From positions 4,216,001-4,280,000 of the forward strand of contig NZ_CP032229.1 of the NCBI RefSeq assembly GCF_004328625.1: DNA of 64,000 bases, read 5' to 3'. Shown here piece after piece: positions 1 to 7,977 of the stretch. The notes beneath the pieces are model-generated. The model searched no databases. It was given only the letters and a program-made list of their open reading frames with translations, and was not told where the DNA came from. The DNA comes from Streptomyces seoulensis. GTDB lineage: Bacteria; Actinomycetota; Actinomycetes; Streptomycetales; Streptomycetaceae. The stretch's first letter is position 1. Each line of letters opens with the position of its first letter. The position numbers and the translations under genes were made by a program.

Positions 1-471
1 TGGGAGGTGTACGAGGACCCGGACGCCGAACGCCGGGACCGCTGGCGGCGGTTGCGTCCGCGTACGGCGCACGCCGAGGTGCTGGACTGCGACGACGGCG
101 TGCGCCGGCCCGTACCGGAGACGGCGGTGCTGCGCGGGCTCGGGCCGCAGAGCGTGCCGGTGCTGTGCCGTCCCGGCGATCCGCGCTCGGCGGACGGTCC
201 GGCCGCGCTCGGCCGCGTGCTGCGGGCCGGGTTCGGGGTGGTGCTGTGGCGACGGCGGCCGGACGGCGTGTGCGGGGAGTTCCACCGGGGCGTGAAGACG
301 GCCGTGGACGACGGCGAGGGCGCCCTGACCCTGCCCGGCGTGCTGCACCGGCTGCGCGAGCAGGTGTACGCCGGGCTCACCGAGGCGTACTGGGCGCACG
401 GCACGACCCTGCTGTACGACGACCCGCACCGCCCCCTGCCCGGCACCGGAGACCTGCTGGAGGCCCCGTGA
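1..471 (+). CDS. C-terminal part of a VMAP-C-like protein (5'-truncated by window edge)
   Basis: Frame 1 is open from the first base and stops at 469-471, giving the last 156 residues of a longer protein. The tail ends with a Tyr/Trp-rich stretch and DDPHRPLP, which resembles the end of the VMAP-C domain (vWA-MoxR-associated protein). This fits the two genes downstream, a MoxR ATPase and an SAV_2336-type vWA protein. In the described ternary VMAP systems the VMAP protein couples an effector-associated domain to the ATPase and vWA partners. The N-terminal effector-associated domain, which would show the effector class, lies outside the window. The family call rests on the C-terminal pattern and context, so it is moderate. 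Confidence 0.55.
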   Translation, partial: WEVYEDPDAERRDRWRRLRPRTAHAEVLDCDDGVRRPVPETAVLRGLGPQSVPVLCRPGDPRSADGPAALGRVLRAGFGVVLWRRRPDGVCGEFHRGVKTAVDDGEGALTLPGVLHRLREQVYAGLTEAYWAHGTTLLYDDPHRPLPGTGDLLEAP

Positions 472-571
472 TCCGGGGCCCCGGTTCCTCCCTGATCCCC
501 TTACCAGGCGTCCGGCGGCTCGATACCGTGAGGGACGCCCCGCCCCCGGCGACGAGCGACGAGGACCGGAC

Positions 572-1612
572 ATGACCGAATCCAGCGAGTGGCTCATCTA
601 CCGAGGCGCCGGGGAACCCCACGACGGGATGAGCCGGCTGCCCCCGCCCCCGCCCTGGCGCGACTTCTCCGCGCGCGGCGCCGAGACCTCCGCCGAGCCG
701 GGCGAGGACGGTGACGGCTCCCGCGACCGCAGGCTCGGCGCGCACCGGCACCTGGCCGAGCTGCACCGGCCCGGCGCCGAGGAACTGGACATGATCAACG
801 CGGCGCTGTACCTGCGCCGCCCGCTGCTGGTCACCGGCAGCCCCGGCGCGGGCAAGAGCACCCTCGCGCACTCGGTGGCGTACGAACTGGGGCTCGGCGA
901 CGTGCTGCGCTGGTCCGTCGTCAGCCGCTCCACCCTCCAGGACGGGCTCTACCACTACGACGCCATCGCCCGCCTCCAGGACGTGCAGATCGCCGCGCAG
1001 GGCGGGTACGGCAGCGCGGCCGGGAGCCCCGGTTCCGTGGAGGCGATCGGCGGCTACATCCGGCTCGGCCCGCTCGGCACCGCCCTGCTGCCCTCGGACA
1101 CCCCGCGCGTGCTGCTCATCGACGAACTCGACAAGAGCGACATCGACCTGCCCAACGACCTGCTGAACGTGCTGGAGGAGGGCGAGTTCGAGATACCCGA
1201 GCTGCGCCGCCTGGCCGACCGGCTGCCCGACGGCGAGGCCGAGGTGCTCACCGCCGACGGCACCAAGGTCCGGGTGCGCGACGGCCGGGTGCGCTGCACC
1301 TCGTTCCCCTTCGTGGTGCTCACCAGCAACGGCGAACGGGACTTCCCCGCACCGCTGATGCGCCGCTGCGTCCACCTGGAGCTGGGCCGCCCCGACCACA
1401 ACCGGCTCGCTACCTTCGTCCGCGCCCACCTCGGGGACGAGGCCGCGCGGGCCGGTGACGATCTCATCGCCCGCTTCCTGGAGCGCTCGCACAGTGAACT
1501 CCTCGCCACCGACCAGCTGTTGAACGCCCTCTACCTCACCGACGCGGCCGCCCCGCCGAGCCGGGAGCGCCTGGCCGACCTGCTCATCCAGCGACTCGAC
1601 CGCCCGAGGTGA
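572..1612 (+). CDS. MoxR-type AAA+ ATPase of the VMAP/vWA module
   Basis: A 346-residue AAA+ ATPase. Visible motifs are the Walker A GSPGAGKST (residues 89-97), Walker B LLIDELDKSD (from 181), a sensor-1 segment LTSNGER, and an Arg pair (MRRC) that could supply the arginine finger. MoxR ATPases remodel partner proteins together with vWA-domain proteins. The next gene begins 7 bases after this stop and encodes such a partner, so the two are probably translationally coupled. The N-terminal ~70 residues are Pro/Gly/charged and look flexible. The start at ATG 572 leaves a 100-base gap after the upstream gene, with a purine-rich GACGAGGACCGG before it. Expected location is cytosolic. Confidence 0.88.
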   Translation: MTESSEWLIYRGAGEPHDGMSRLPPPPPWRDFSARGAETSAEPGEDGDGSRDRRLGAHRHLAELHRPGAEELDMINAALYLRRPLLVTGSPGAGKSTLAHSVAYELGLGDVLRWSVVSRSTLQDGLYHYDAIARLQDVQIAAQGGYGSAAGSPGSVEAIGGYIRLGPLGTALLPSDTPRVLLIDELDKSDIDLPNDLLNVLEEGEFEIPELRRLADRLPDGEAEVLTADGTKVRVRDGRVRCTSFPFVVLTSNGERDFPAPLMRRCVHLELGRPDHNRLATFVRAHLGDEAARAGDDLIARFLERSHSELLATDQLLNALYLTDAAAPPSRERLADLLIQRLDRPR

Positions 1613-1619
1613 GGAGCCG

Positions 1620-4600
1620 ATGCCCGACGCACCGGCACGACACGGCCCCGACACCCCCGACCCGTTCGCCGAACTCGTGCTCCGGCTGCGAGGAGCCGGT
1701 CTCCAGCCGGACGTGGAGGGGCTGAGCGACGCCCTGTGGCTGGCCCGGTGGACGGGCGAACGCGAGCCGGCCGGTGAGGTCGAGCGCGCCCGCGAGGTGC
1801 CCCCGCCCCCGCCCGTGTCCCCACCCGAGCCCCAACTCCCGCCGCCGCCCAGGGAACCCGGGGTCCTGACGCCCGGACCCGACCGCAGCGTCCCGCTGTA
1901 CCCGTCGCCCCGTGACGGCCAGGTCCGCGTAGGGCCCGGCACCCGGCTCACCGCACTCCCGGTCGGCGCCCCGGCCGCCCCCGTCCTGCCCTCCACCCTC
2001 GAACTCCAGCGCGCTCTGCGGCCCTTGCAGGCGTACCGCAGTGCCGCGCCCGCGCTCCGCCGTGAGCTGGACGAGACCGCGACCGCCGAACTCAGCGCCC
2101 AGGCAGGCGGGTTGATCCTCCCGGTGTACCGCGAGGTGCGGCGCGGGGACACCCGGCTGCAACTGGTGCTGGACGCCGCGCCCTCCATGCGGGTGTGGGA
2201 CCGTCTCTTCGCCGAACTGGAAGAGGTGTTCGCACGCTTGGGGGCCTTCGGAGACATCCGGATCGCCCATCTGCACACCGGGCCCGACGGCGAGGCCACC
2301 GTCAGCGCCGGCGCCGATCCGCGCGGGGCGCCGCAGCACACCGCCGACCGCCTCAGCGACCCCACCGGGCGCCGGATCACCCTGCTGGTCAGCGACTGCG
2401 CGGGCCCGCTGTGGCGGTCCGGCGGCGCGCACCGGCTGCTGCACCGGCTGGCCCGGCTCGCCCCCGTCGCCGTGCTCCAGCCGCTCCCGCAGCGCCTGTG
2501 GAGCCGCACCCGGCTGCCGGTCACCTACGGCGAACTGACCCGTGGCGACACCCCCGGCGGCACCGCGCTGCGCGTCCGCACCCCCGACGGCGCGCCCCTC
2601 GTACCGCCGCCCGGTGTGCTGCCCGTGCCGGTGCTGCCGCCCGAACCCGTGGCGCTCGGGGCGTGGGCGCGGCTGCTCGCCGGGGCCGGTGCCGGGCCGG
2701 TGCCCGGCGCGGTGGGCTGGGTGCGGGCCGACCAGCCGCCCGTACCGCAGGCGCGCGCCGGGCGCAGGAAGACGCCCGTGGAGCGGGTCAGCCGGTTCCG
2801 CTCCGCCGCCTCACCGGCCGCCGGTCGCCTCGCCGTCTACCTCGCCGCCGCCCCGCTCTGCCTGCCGGTGATGCGGCTGGTGCAGCGCACCATGCTGCCC
2901 GGCTCCGGCCCCGCCGAACTCGCCGAGGTGCTGCTCGGCGGCCTCGTCCAGCGGGCGGGGGAGGACCACGGTCCGGACGCCGGACAGTGGTACGAGATGG
3001 AGCCGGAGGTGCGGGAGGCGCTGCTGTCCACGCTCGGCCGGGACGAGGCCCTGCTCGTCCTCAAGCACTGCTCGGAGTACATCGAGCAGCGCTTCGGCAA
3101 GGGCGGCGCCAACTTCCCGGCCCTCGCCCTCGCCCAGCTCGGCGGCGCCGCCCACCCGGCACGCGGGGACGAGAACCCGGCCGAGGCGGGCCTGTTCGGC
3201 GCGTATCCCGGTGACCACGGCGACGCCACCCTCGTCCCGCAGCCCTTCGCCGAGGTCGCCGCGCGGGTGCTGGAGCGGTTCATGCCGCTGCCGGAGCAGT
3301 TCCGGCTCTACGGCACCCGGCCCGGCACCGCCGCCGGACCCCGGCCCACGCATCCGGCGGTGGTCCGCGCCCGGACGCTGCTCGCCCGGTTCGACGCCGA
3401 GGGCATGGTGCAGGACGTGATCGACGCCGTACAGCTGCTGCGCGGGGCCACCGAGAACGAGCGGCCCGCCGGGGCCGACCCGGAGCTGTGGGCCGAGTAC
3501 GCGCACGCCACGCTCCGGCTCTGGGAGGTGCAGGGCGGCTCCGCGCTGCTGGCCGAGGCGGAGGCCGCCGCCGAGCGGGCCGTGGCGCACCCGCACGCCC
3601 AGCGGGAGCGGGCCGCGCTGGCCCGGGTGCTGCGCGCGGCCGCCACCGACCGCAGACGGCGCGACGACCGGCCCGCCGCCCTTGACCTGCTGCGCCGCGC
3701 CGACCGGGAGTACGCCGTCGCCTGCGCCGCCCCCGACCTGGAGCCCGCGCAGGCGCTGAAGCTGACGCTGGAGCGGGTCGGGGCGCTGGAGGCGCAGTGG
3801 CGGCTCGGCGGGGACAGCGCGCTGCTCCAGGGCGCGGTCGGCATGCTGGAGGCGTTCGCCGACTTCTGGCCCGACCGGGGACACCGCCCGCCCGAACTGC
3901 CCCTCGCCCACGGCCGGCTCCTGCTGCGCCTGGCCGACGCCACCAGCGACCCCGTACAGGCGCGGGGTTACGCGGCCCAGGCAGCCGGCTCGCTCCGGGA
4001 CGCGCTGGCCGCCGGTGTGGACGGGGGACGCGAACTCGTGCTCGTCCGGCTGGACTTGGTCGACGCCCTGCTCCGCTCCGGCGGTGACCTCGCCGAGGCC
4101 CAGGAACGCGTCGACGCCGCGCTCGCCGTGACCACCGGACGTGCCCTGCGCGCCCAACTCCGGGTCCGCGCCGGCCGGATCGGGGTCGCCCGGTACGCCG
4201 AGACCGGCGATCCCCGCGAACTCCGCGACGCGGCGCAGGAGTTCGCCCGCGCAGCCGCCGACACCTCCCGGGAGGCCCCCGGTTACCCCGACATCCTCGC
4301 CGAGTGGGGTGAGGTGCTGCTGCGCCGGGCCGACGCCGAGAGCGGGGAGCGGAGCTGGGAGGCGCTCACGCAGGCGATCCGCGTCCTGCGGGCCTGCCGG
4401 GGCGAGACCCACACCGGCAGCCCGCACACCGCGCACCGCCTGCTGATGCTGGGCCGCGCCCTGATCCGGCGCTACCGGCTTCAGGACGACCGGGTGGACC
4501 TGCGCGAGGCGGAGCACCTCTTCGGGCTGGCGGCGGCCGAGGCGGACGACCCGCTGCTGGCCGCGCGCTGCTCGCTGGAGCTGGGGCAGGCGCAGTACGA

Positions 4601-4910
4601 GGCGTACCGGAGCCTGGCCCGGCCGGCCCGGCTGGACGACGCGGTGGACGCCTTCCGGGCGGCGGCCGAGTCGGCGCGGGAGGCCGAGGCGGCGGCCGAG
4701 TCGGACCGCGACCGCCGGATCGCCGTCGAACTGGGCGCGCAGGCGCACCACTGGCGGGGTATGTCCTATGAGGCGGCCACCCGGCCGCGCGCGGCCCGCG
4801 AGGCGTACCGCGCGGCCCGCGCCGAATGGGCGCGGCTGCCCGAGGACAGCCTCGGCACCGGCGCCCCGACCGCCGAGGACACCGCCGGCCGGCTCGCCGG
4901 ACTCGGCTGA
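1620..4910 (+). CDS. SAV_2336-related vWA-like / helical-repeat protein
   Basis: A 1096-residue cytosolic protein that matches what is annotated in Streptomyces as SAV_2336 N-terminal domain-related protein, always found beside the MoxR ATPase. Residues ~1-110 are Pro-rich after a short helical start. Residues ~175-330 look like a vWA fold, with strand LQLVLDAAPSM then a long helix and later ITLLVSDCAGP. The metal-site motif is degenerate, DAAPS (185-189) instead of DxSxS. Residues ~560-1096 are Ala/Leu/Arg-rich helical repeats resembling TPRs (many AEAxxAAERA-type helices). It likely acts as the scaffold/adaptor of the ATPase module. Exact function is not known to me. Confidence 0.8.
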   Translation: MPDAPARHGPDTPDPFAELVLRLRGAGLQPDVEGLSDALWLARWTGEREPAGEVERAREVPPPPPVSPPEPQLPPPPREPGVLTPGPDRSVPLYPSPRDGQVRVGPGTRLTALPVGAPAAPVLPSTLELQRALRPLQAYRSAAPALRRELDETATAELSAQAGGLILPVYREVRRGDTRLQLVLDAAPSMRVWDRLFAELEEVFARLGAFGDIRIAHLHTGPDGEATVSAGADPRGAPQHTADRLSDPTGRRITLLVSDCAGPLWRSGGAHRLLHRLARLAPVAVLQPLPQRLWSRTRLPVTYGELTRGDTPGGTALRVRTPDGAPLVPPPGVLPVPVLPPEPVALGAWARLLAGAGAGPVPGAVGWVRADQPPVPQARAGRRKTPVERVSRFRSAASPAAGRLAVYLAAAPLCLPVMRLVQRTMLPGSGPAELAEVLLGGLVQRAGEDHGPDAGQWYEMEPEVREALLSTLGRDEALLVLKHCSEYIEQRFGKGGANFPALALAQLGGAAHPARGDENPAEAGLFGAYPGDHGDATLVPQPFAEVAARVLERFMPLPEQFRLYGTRPGTAAGPRPTHPAVVRARTLLARFDAEGMVQDVIDAVQLLRGATENERPAGADPELWAEYAHATLRLWEVQGGSALLAEAEAAAERAVAHPHAQRERAALARVLRAAATDRRRRDDRPAALDLLRRADREYAVACAAPDLEPAQALKLTLERVGALEAQWRLGGDSALLQGAVGMLEAFADFWPDRGHRPPELPLAHGRLLLRLADATSDPVQARGYAAQAAGSLRDALAAGVDGGRELVLVRLDLVDALLRSGGDLAEAQERVDAALAVTTGRALRAQLRVRAGRIGVARYAETGDPRELRDAAQEFARAAADTSREAPGYPDILAEWGEVLLRRADAESGERSWEALTQAIRVLRACRGETHTGSPHTAHRLLMLGRALIRRYRLQDDRVDLREAEHLFGLAAAEADDPLLAARCSLELGQAQYEAYRSLARPARLDDAVDAFRAAAESAREAEAAAESDRDRRIAVELGAQAHHWRGMSYEAATRPRAAREAYRAARAEWARLPEDSLGTGAPTAEDTAGRLAGLG

Positions 4911-4946
4911 CCGGCATCCACCGAGGCACCACCACGGGAGGCAGCG

Positions 4947-5153
4947 ATGACCAGCGCGGAGGACGGGACACCCGTACCGCAGGACGGGACACCCGTACCG
5001 GAGCACGGCGAGCCGCTGCCCGACCTGCTCACGCTCGACCTGGAGGAACTGCGCACCCTGGACCACCCCGTGCTGCGAGAGGTCCTGGACACCCTCACCG
5101 AACGGGCCGGAAGACCCGCCGAGATGCTCTGGGGCTTCAACAACTGCCTCTGA
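4947..5153 (+). CDS. fxsA: FxsA-like RiPP precursor (FxSxx-COOH family, variant core)
   Basis: A 68-residue peptide with GGGAGG-type ribosome-binding site 36 bases after the SAV_2336-like gene. Residues 6-19 contain a duplicated DGTPVP unit. The middle, LEELRTLDHPVLREVLDTL, matches the leader region expected of FxsA precursors. The C-terminus is WGFNNCL followed directly by the stop. Known family members end in F-x-S-x-x and are cross-linked by the radical SAM enzyme FxsB to a three-residue cyclophane. Here F-N-N-C-L replaces Ser with Asn at the third position, which is still an accepted residue type in related triceptide motifs. The Trp two residues before Phe is an alternative ring donor. 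Adjacent fxsB and the context make the call firm. Confidence 0.88.
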   Translation: MTSAEDGTPVPQDGTPVPEHGEPLPDLLTLDLEELRTLDHPVLREVLDTLTERAGRPAEMLWGFNNCL

Positions 5154-5308
5154 TCCAGCTGCCCTTGGCCACCCGCACGCTCTTGGTCACCCGACGGCGG
5201 AAACCGGCAACTTACGCCCCCGTGCGTTTGGCCCCGGGCCGCGACCGGGAACGCACCCGCACACACGGGCGAACGAGCCGCGCCCGCATCGCGGTACGGG
5301 GGTACGGG

Positions 5309-6454
5309 ATGTCCGGGACGAGCGCCGCCCCGACGCGGGCGCGACCGCGCCCCTTCCGCCAGTTCATCGTCAAGGCGCACGGCCGCTGCAACCTCGCCTG
5401 CCGCTACTGCTACCTCTACGAGGGCCCCGACCACACCTGGCGCGCCCGCCCGGCCGCCGCCCCCGCCGAGGTGCTCGACCGCACCGCCGACCGCATCGCC
5501 CGGCACGCCCGCGACCACGCCCTGACCGCGCTCTCCCTCGTCCTGCACGGCGGCGAACCCCTGCTGGCCGGCGCGGACACCCTGGCCCGCTTCACCGGGA
5601 CCGTCCGCGCCCGCGTGCCCGACGGCTGCGCCGTGCACGCCACCGTGCAGACCAACGCCACCCTGCTCACCCACGACCGGGTGGCCGTCCTCGCCCGGCA
5701 CGGCATCCGCATCGGCATCAGCCTCGACGGCGGCACCGCCGCCCTGAACCACCGCCGCGTCGACCACGCCGGACGCCCCTCCTGGCCCGCCGCCGCACGC
5801 GGCGCCGGCCTGGTCGCCGACCACTTCCCCGAGGCGTACGCGGGCGTCCTCACCGTCGTCGACCCCACCACCGACCCCGTCGACACCTACGAGTCCCTGC
5901 TCGCCCTCCGCCCGCCCGCGCTCGACCTGCTGCTGCCCCACGGCAACTGGTCGGCCCCGCCCCCGCACGGCGGCGCGTACGGCGACTGGCTGTGCCGCGT
6001 CTTCGATCGCTGGTGGTCCGCCGGGCGGCGCGAGACGCGGGTACGGCTCTTCGAGGAGTGCCTCGCCCTGCTGCTCGGCCTGCCCGCCGCCACCGAGTCC
6101 CTCGGGCTCGCCCCCTTCGACGCCGTCGTCGTCGAGACCGACGGCTCCATCGAACAGGTCGACTCGCTGAAGTCGGCCTACGACGGCGCCGCCGAGACCG
6201 GGCTCGACGTGTTCCGGCACGACTTCAACCAGGCCCTCGCCCACCCCGGCGTCGCCGCCCGGCAGACCGGGCTCGCGGGGCTGGCCGCGCGCTGCCGGGC
6301 CTGCCCGCTGGTCGCGGTCTGCGGGGGCGGCCACTACGCGCACCGGTACCGCGCCGGGAGCGGCTTCGACAACCCGTCGGTGTACTGCGCCGACCTCCAG
6401 CGCTTCATCCGGCACGTGGCGGCGCGGCTCGCCGAGGAAGGAGGCACCCCGTGA
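5309..6454 (+). CDS. fxsB: Radical SAM/SPASM cyclophane synthase FxsB
   Basis: A 381-residue radical SAM enzyme. The [4Fe-4S]-SAM motif is CNLACRYC (Cys27, Cys31, Cys34), with FIVKAHGRC just before it. The C-terminal SPASM-type region has Cys329, Cys332, Cys338 and Cys360 for auxiliary clusters. In the FxsB family the enzyme makes a C-C bond between an aromatic ring and the beta carbon of a residue two positions later in FxsA. The start at ATG 5309 is chosen because the conserved fold begins ~20 residues later; the frame stays open further upstream. The stop overlaps the GTG of the next gene by 4 bases. Many homologues carry a C-terminal fused hydroxylase-like domain; here that part is a separate gene. 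Confidence 0.9.
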   Translation: MSGTSAAPTRARPRPFRQFIVKAHGRCNLACRYCYLYEGPDHTWRARPAAAPAEVLDRTADRIARHARDHALTALSLVLHGGEPLLAGADTLARFTGTVRARVPDGCAVHATVQTNATLLTHDRVAVLARHGIRIGISLDGGTAALNHRRVDHAGRPSWPAAARGAGLVADHFPEAYAGVLTVVDPTTDPVDTYESLLALRPPALDLLLPHGNWSAPPPHGGAYGDWLCRVFDRWWSAGRRETRVRLFEECLALLLGLPAATESLGLAPFDAVVVETDGSIEQVDSLKSAYDGAAETGLDVFRHDFNQALAHPGVAARQTGLAGLAARCRACPLVAVCGGGHYAHRYRAGSGFDNPSVYCADLQRFIRHVAARLAEEGGTP

Positions 6455-7848
6455 CGGCACCCCTGGACCGCGCCCTCGCCGAACTCAGCCACACCGGCGG
6501 CGGCCCCGACACCCTCGCCCTCCTCGTCCGCGACCAGGACACCCGGCGCATGCTGCTGCTGCGCGCCGTCCTCGACGCCGCCGAGGGAGCCGGCCCCGCC
6601 GACTGCCCGCCCGCCGCCACGCGCCGGCTGCGCGAGGACTGGGCGCTGCTGACCGAGGCCGACCGCGCCGCCGACGGACCCCGCTCGCCCGCCCGGACCC
6701 GGCTCACCTACCCCTTCACCGGCCCCTGGGCCCGCCGCTGCCTGACCGCGCTCACCACGCCCGGGAGTGCAAGTGAACTCCCGCTGGAACTCGCCTACTT
6801 CAGCGCCCTCGCCGCGGCCGCCGCCGCCCGCGCGGGCCTGCCGTTCAGTACCGGACTCACCGCCCGCGACGGCCTGCTCTGCCTGCCCTCCCTCGGTGTC
6901 CTGCGCACCGGGCGGACCGGCTCCGCCGCCATCGAGGTGCGGCACAAGAACGGCCGCCTGACCCTGCGCAGACGCGGCGCCCCCGATGTGCACGTCCGCC
7001 TGGAGCAGGGCGTCGGCGCCTGGTCCGGCGCCCCCGCCTGGACCCCGGCCCACGCCCTGCCCGGACTGCTGCCCGGCGCCGCCCCCGTACCGCTGGACGA
7101 CCTCGACCCGTACCGCACCCCGCCCCGCGACCCCGCGCGGTTCGCGTTCGGCGGGGCCGGCGGGCCCGACCACGCCGAGCGCAAGCGCTGGCTGCAGGCG
7201 TGGTCCGGTACCGCGCAGGCGCTGCGCACCGGCGGCGAACAGCGGCTCACCGAGACCATCGCCCTGCTGCGCTGCCTCGTCCCGCTCGCGCCGCCGCCCG
7301 GCTCGGACGGCCCGGGCAGCTCCAGCGGCACCCGGCGCGAGGCGTTCGGCGCGCTGCTCAGCACCACCCCCGCCACCCCGACCGCGCTGGCCGCGACCCT
7401 CGTCCACGAGATGCAGCACACCAAACTCGCCGCCCTCGGCGAACTCGTGGAACTGCACCGCGCCGGACCCGAGGCCCGCTACTTCGCCCCCTGGCGCCCC
7501 GACCCGCGCCCCTACGACGGCCTGCTGCACGGCACCTACGCCCATCTCGCGCTGGCCGGCCACTTCCAGCGCACCGCGCTCGCCGAACCCGCCCGCCGCG
7601 AGGCCGCCTGGGCCGAACACGCCCGCTACCACGCCCAGGTCTCCGCCGCCCTGCCCGCGCTCGTCGCCTCACCCGACCTCACCCCGGCCGGACGCCGGTT
7701 CGTCGACGGCATGGCCGCCGCCCACGAACTGCTCTCCGCCCGCCCCGCACCACGGGGGCACACGGCGCGCGCGCAGGCGTACGTCAAGGCGGTGCGCACC
7801 CTCTGGGCGCAGCGACAGCCCCCCACGCCGCCGATCCCGAACCGGTGA
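6451..7848 (+). CDS. HExxH-motif protein, predicted 2-oxoglutarate-dependent peptide beta-hydroxylase
   Basis: A 465-residue protein starting at GTG 6451, which overlaps the fxsB stop (GTGA) and has GGAAGGAGG upstream. The motif HEMQH lies at residues 319-323 and is followed by WRPDPRPYDGLLHGTYAH, the pattern of the aKG-HExxH peptide beta-hydroxylase group that often sits next to or is fused to radical SAM RiPP enzymes. In FxsBH fusions this domain is commonly reported as inactivated; here the two His and the Glu are intact, so hydroxylation of the FxsA core is a reasonable inference. Residues 1-250 are Ala/Arg/Leu-rich helices without known motif. Translationally coupled to fxsB. Confidence 0.78.
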   Translation: MTAPLDRALAELSHTGGGPDTLALLVRDQDTRRMLLLRAVLDAAEGAGPADCPPAATRRLREDWALLTEADRAADGPRSPARTRLTYPFTGPWARRCLTALTTPGSASELPLELAYFSALAAAAAARAGLPFSTGLTARDGLLCLPSLGVLRTGRTGSAAIEVRHKNGRLTLRRRGAPDVHVRLEQGVGAWSGAPAWTPAHALPGLLPGAAPVPLDDLDPYRTPPRDPARFAFGGAGGPDHAERKRWLQAWSGTAQALRTGGEQRLTETIALLRCLVPLAPPPGSDGPGSSSGTRREAFGALLSTTPATPTALAATLVHEMQHTKLAALGELVELHRAGPEARYFAPWRPDPRPYDGLLHGTYAHLALAGHFQRTALAEPARREAAWAEHARYHAQVSAALPALVASPDLTPAGRRFVDGMAAAHELLSARPAPRGHTARAQAYVKAVRTLWAQRQPPTPPIPNR

Positions 7849-7851
7849 AAT

Positions 7852-7886
7852 GCCGACTTCGCACCTTCCGCTGCGCGAAGATCGGC
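7852..7886 (+). terminator. Stem-loop after the hydroxylase gene
   Basis: GCCGACTTCGC (7852-7862) pairs with GCGAAG-A-TCGGC (7875-7886), an 11-bp stem with one bulged A and a 12-base loop. It begins 3 bases after the stop codon. There is no T-run, so it may be an attenuator or RNA-stabilising hairpin separating fxsAB expression from fxsT rather than a strong terminator. Confidence 0.5.
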
Positions 7887-7977
7887 CCACCGAGGCGTTC
7901 GGTTCCGGCGGTCGCCGTACTCCCCAGGGCCGCGCCGAGGTTCTACGATTTCCTGTCTACGTGCTGGAGGCCGCCGC

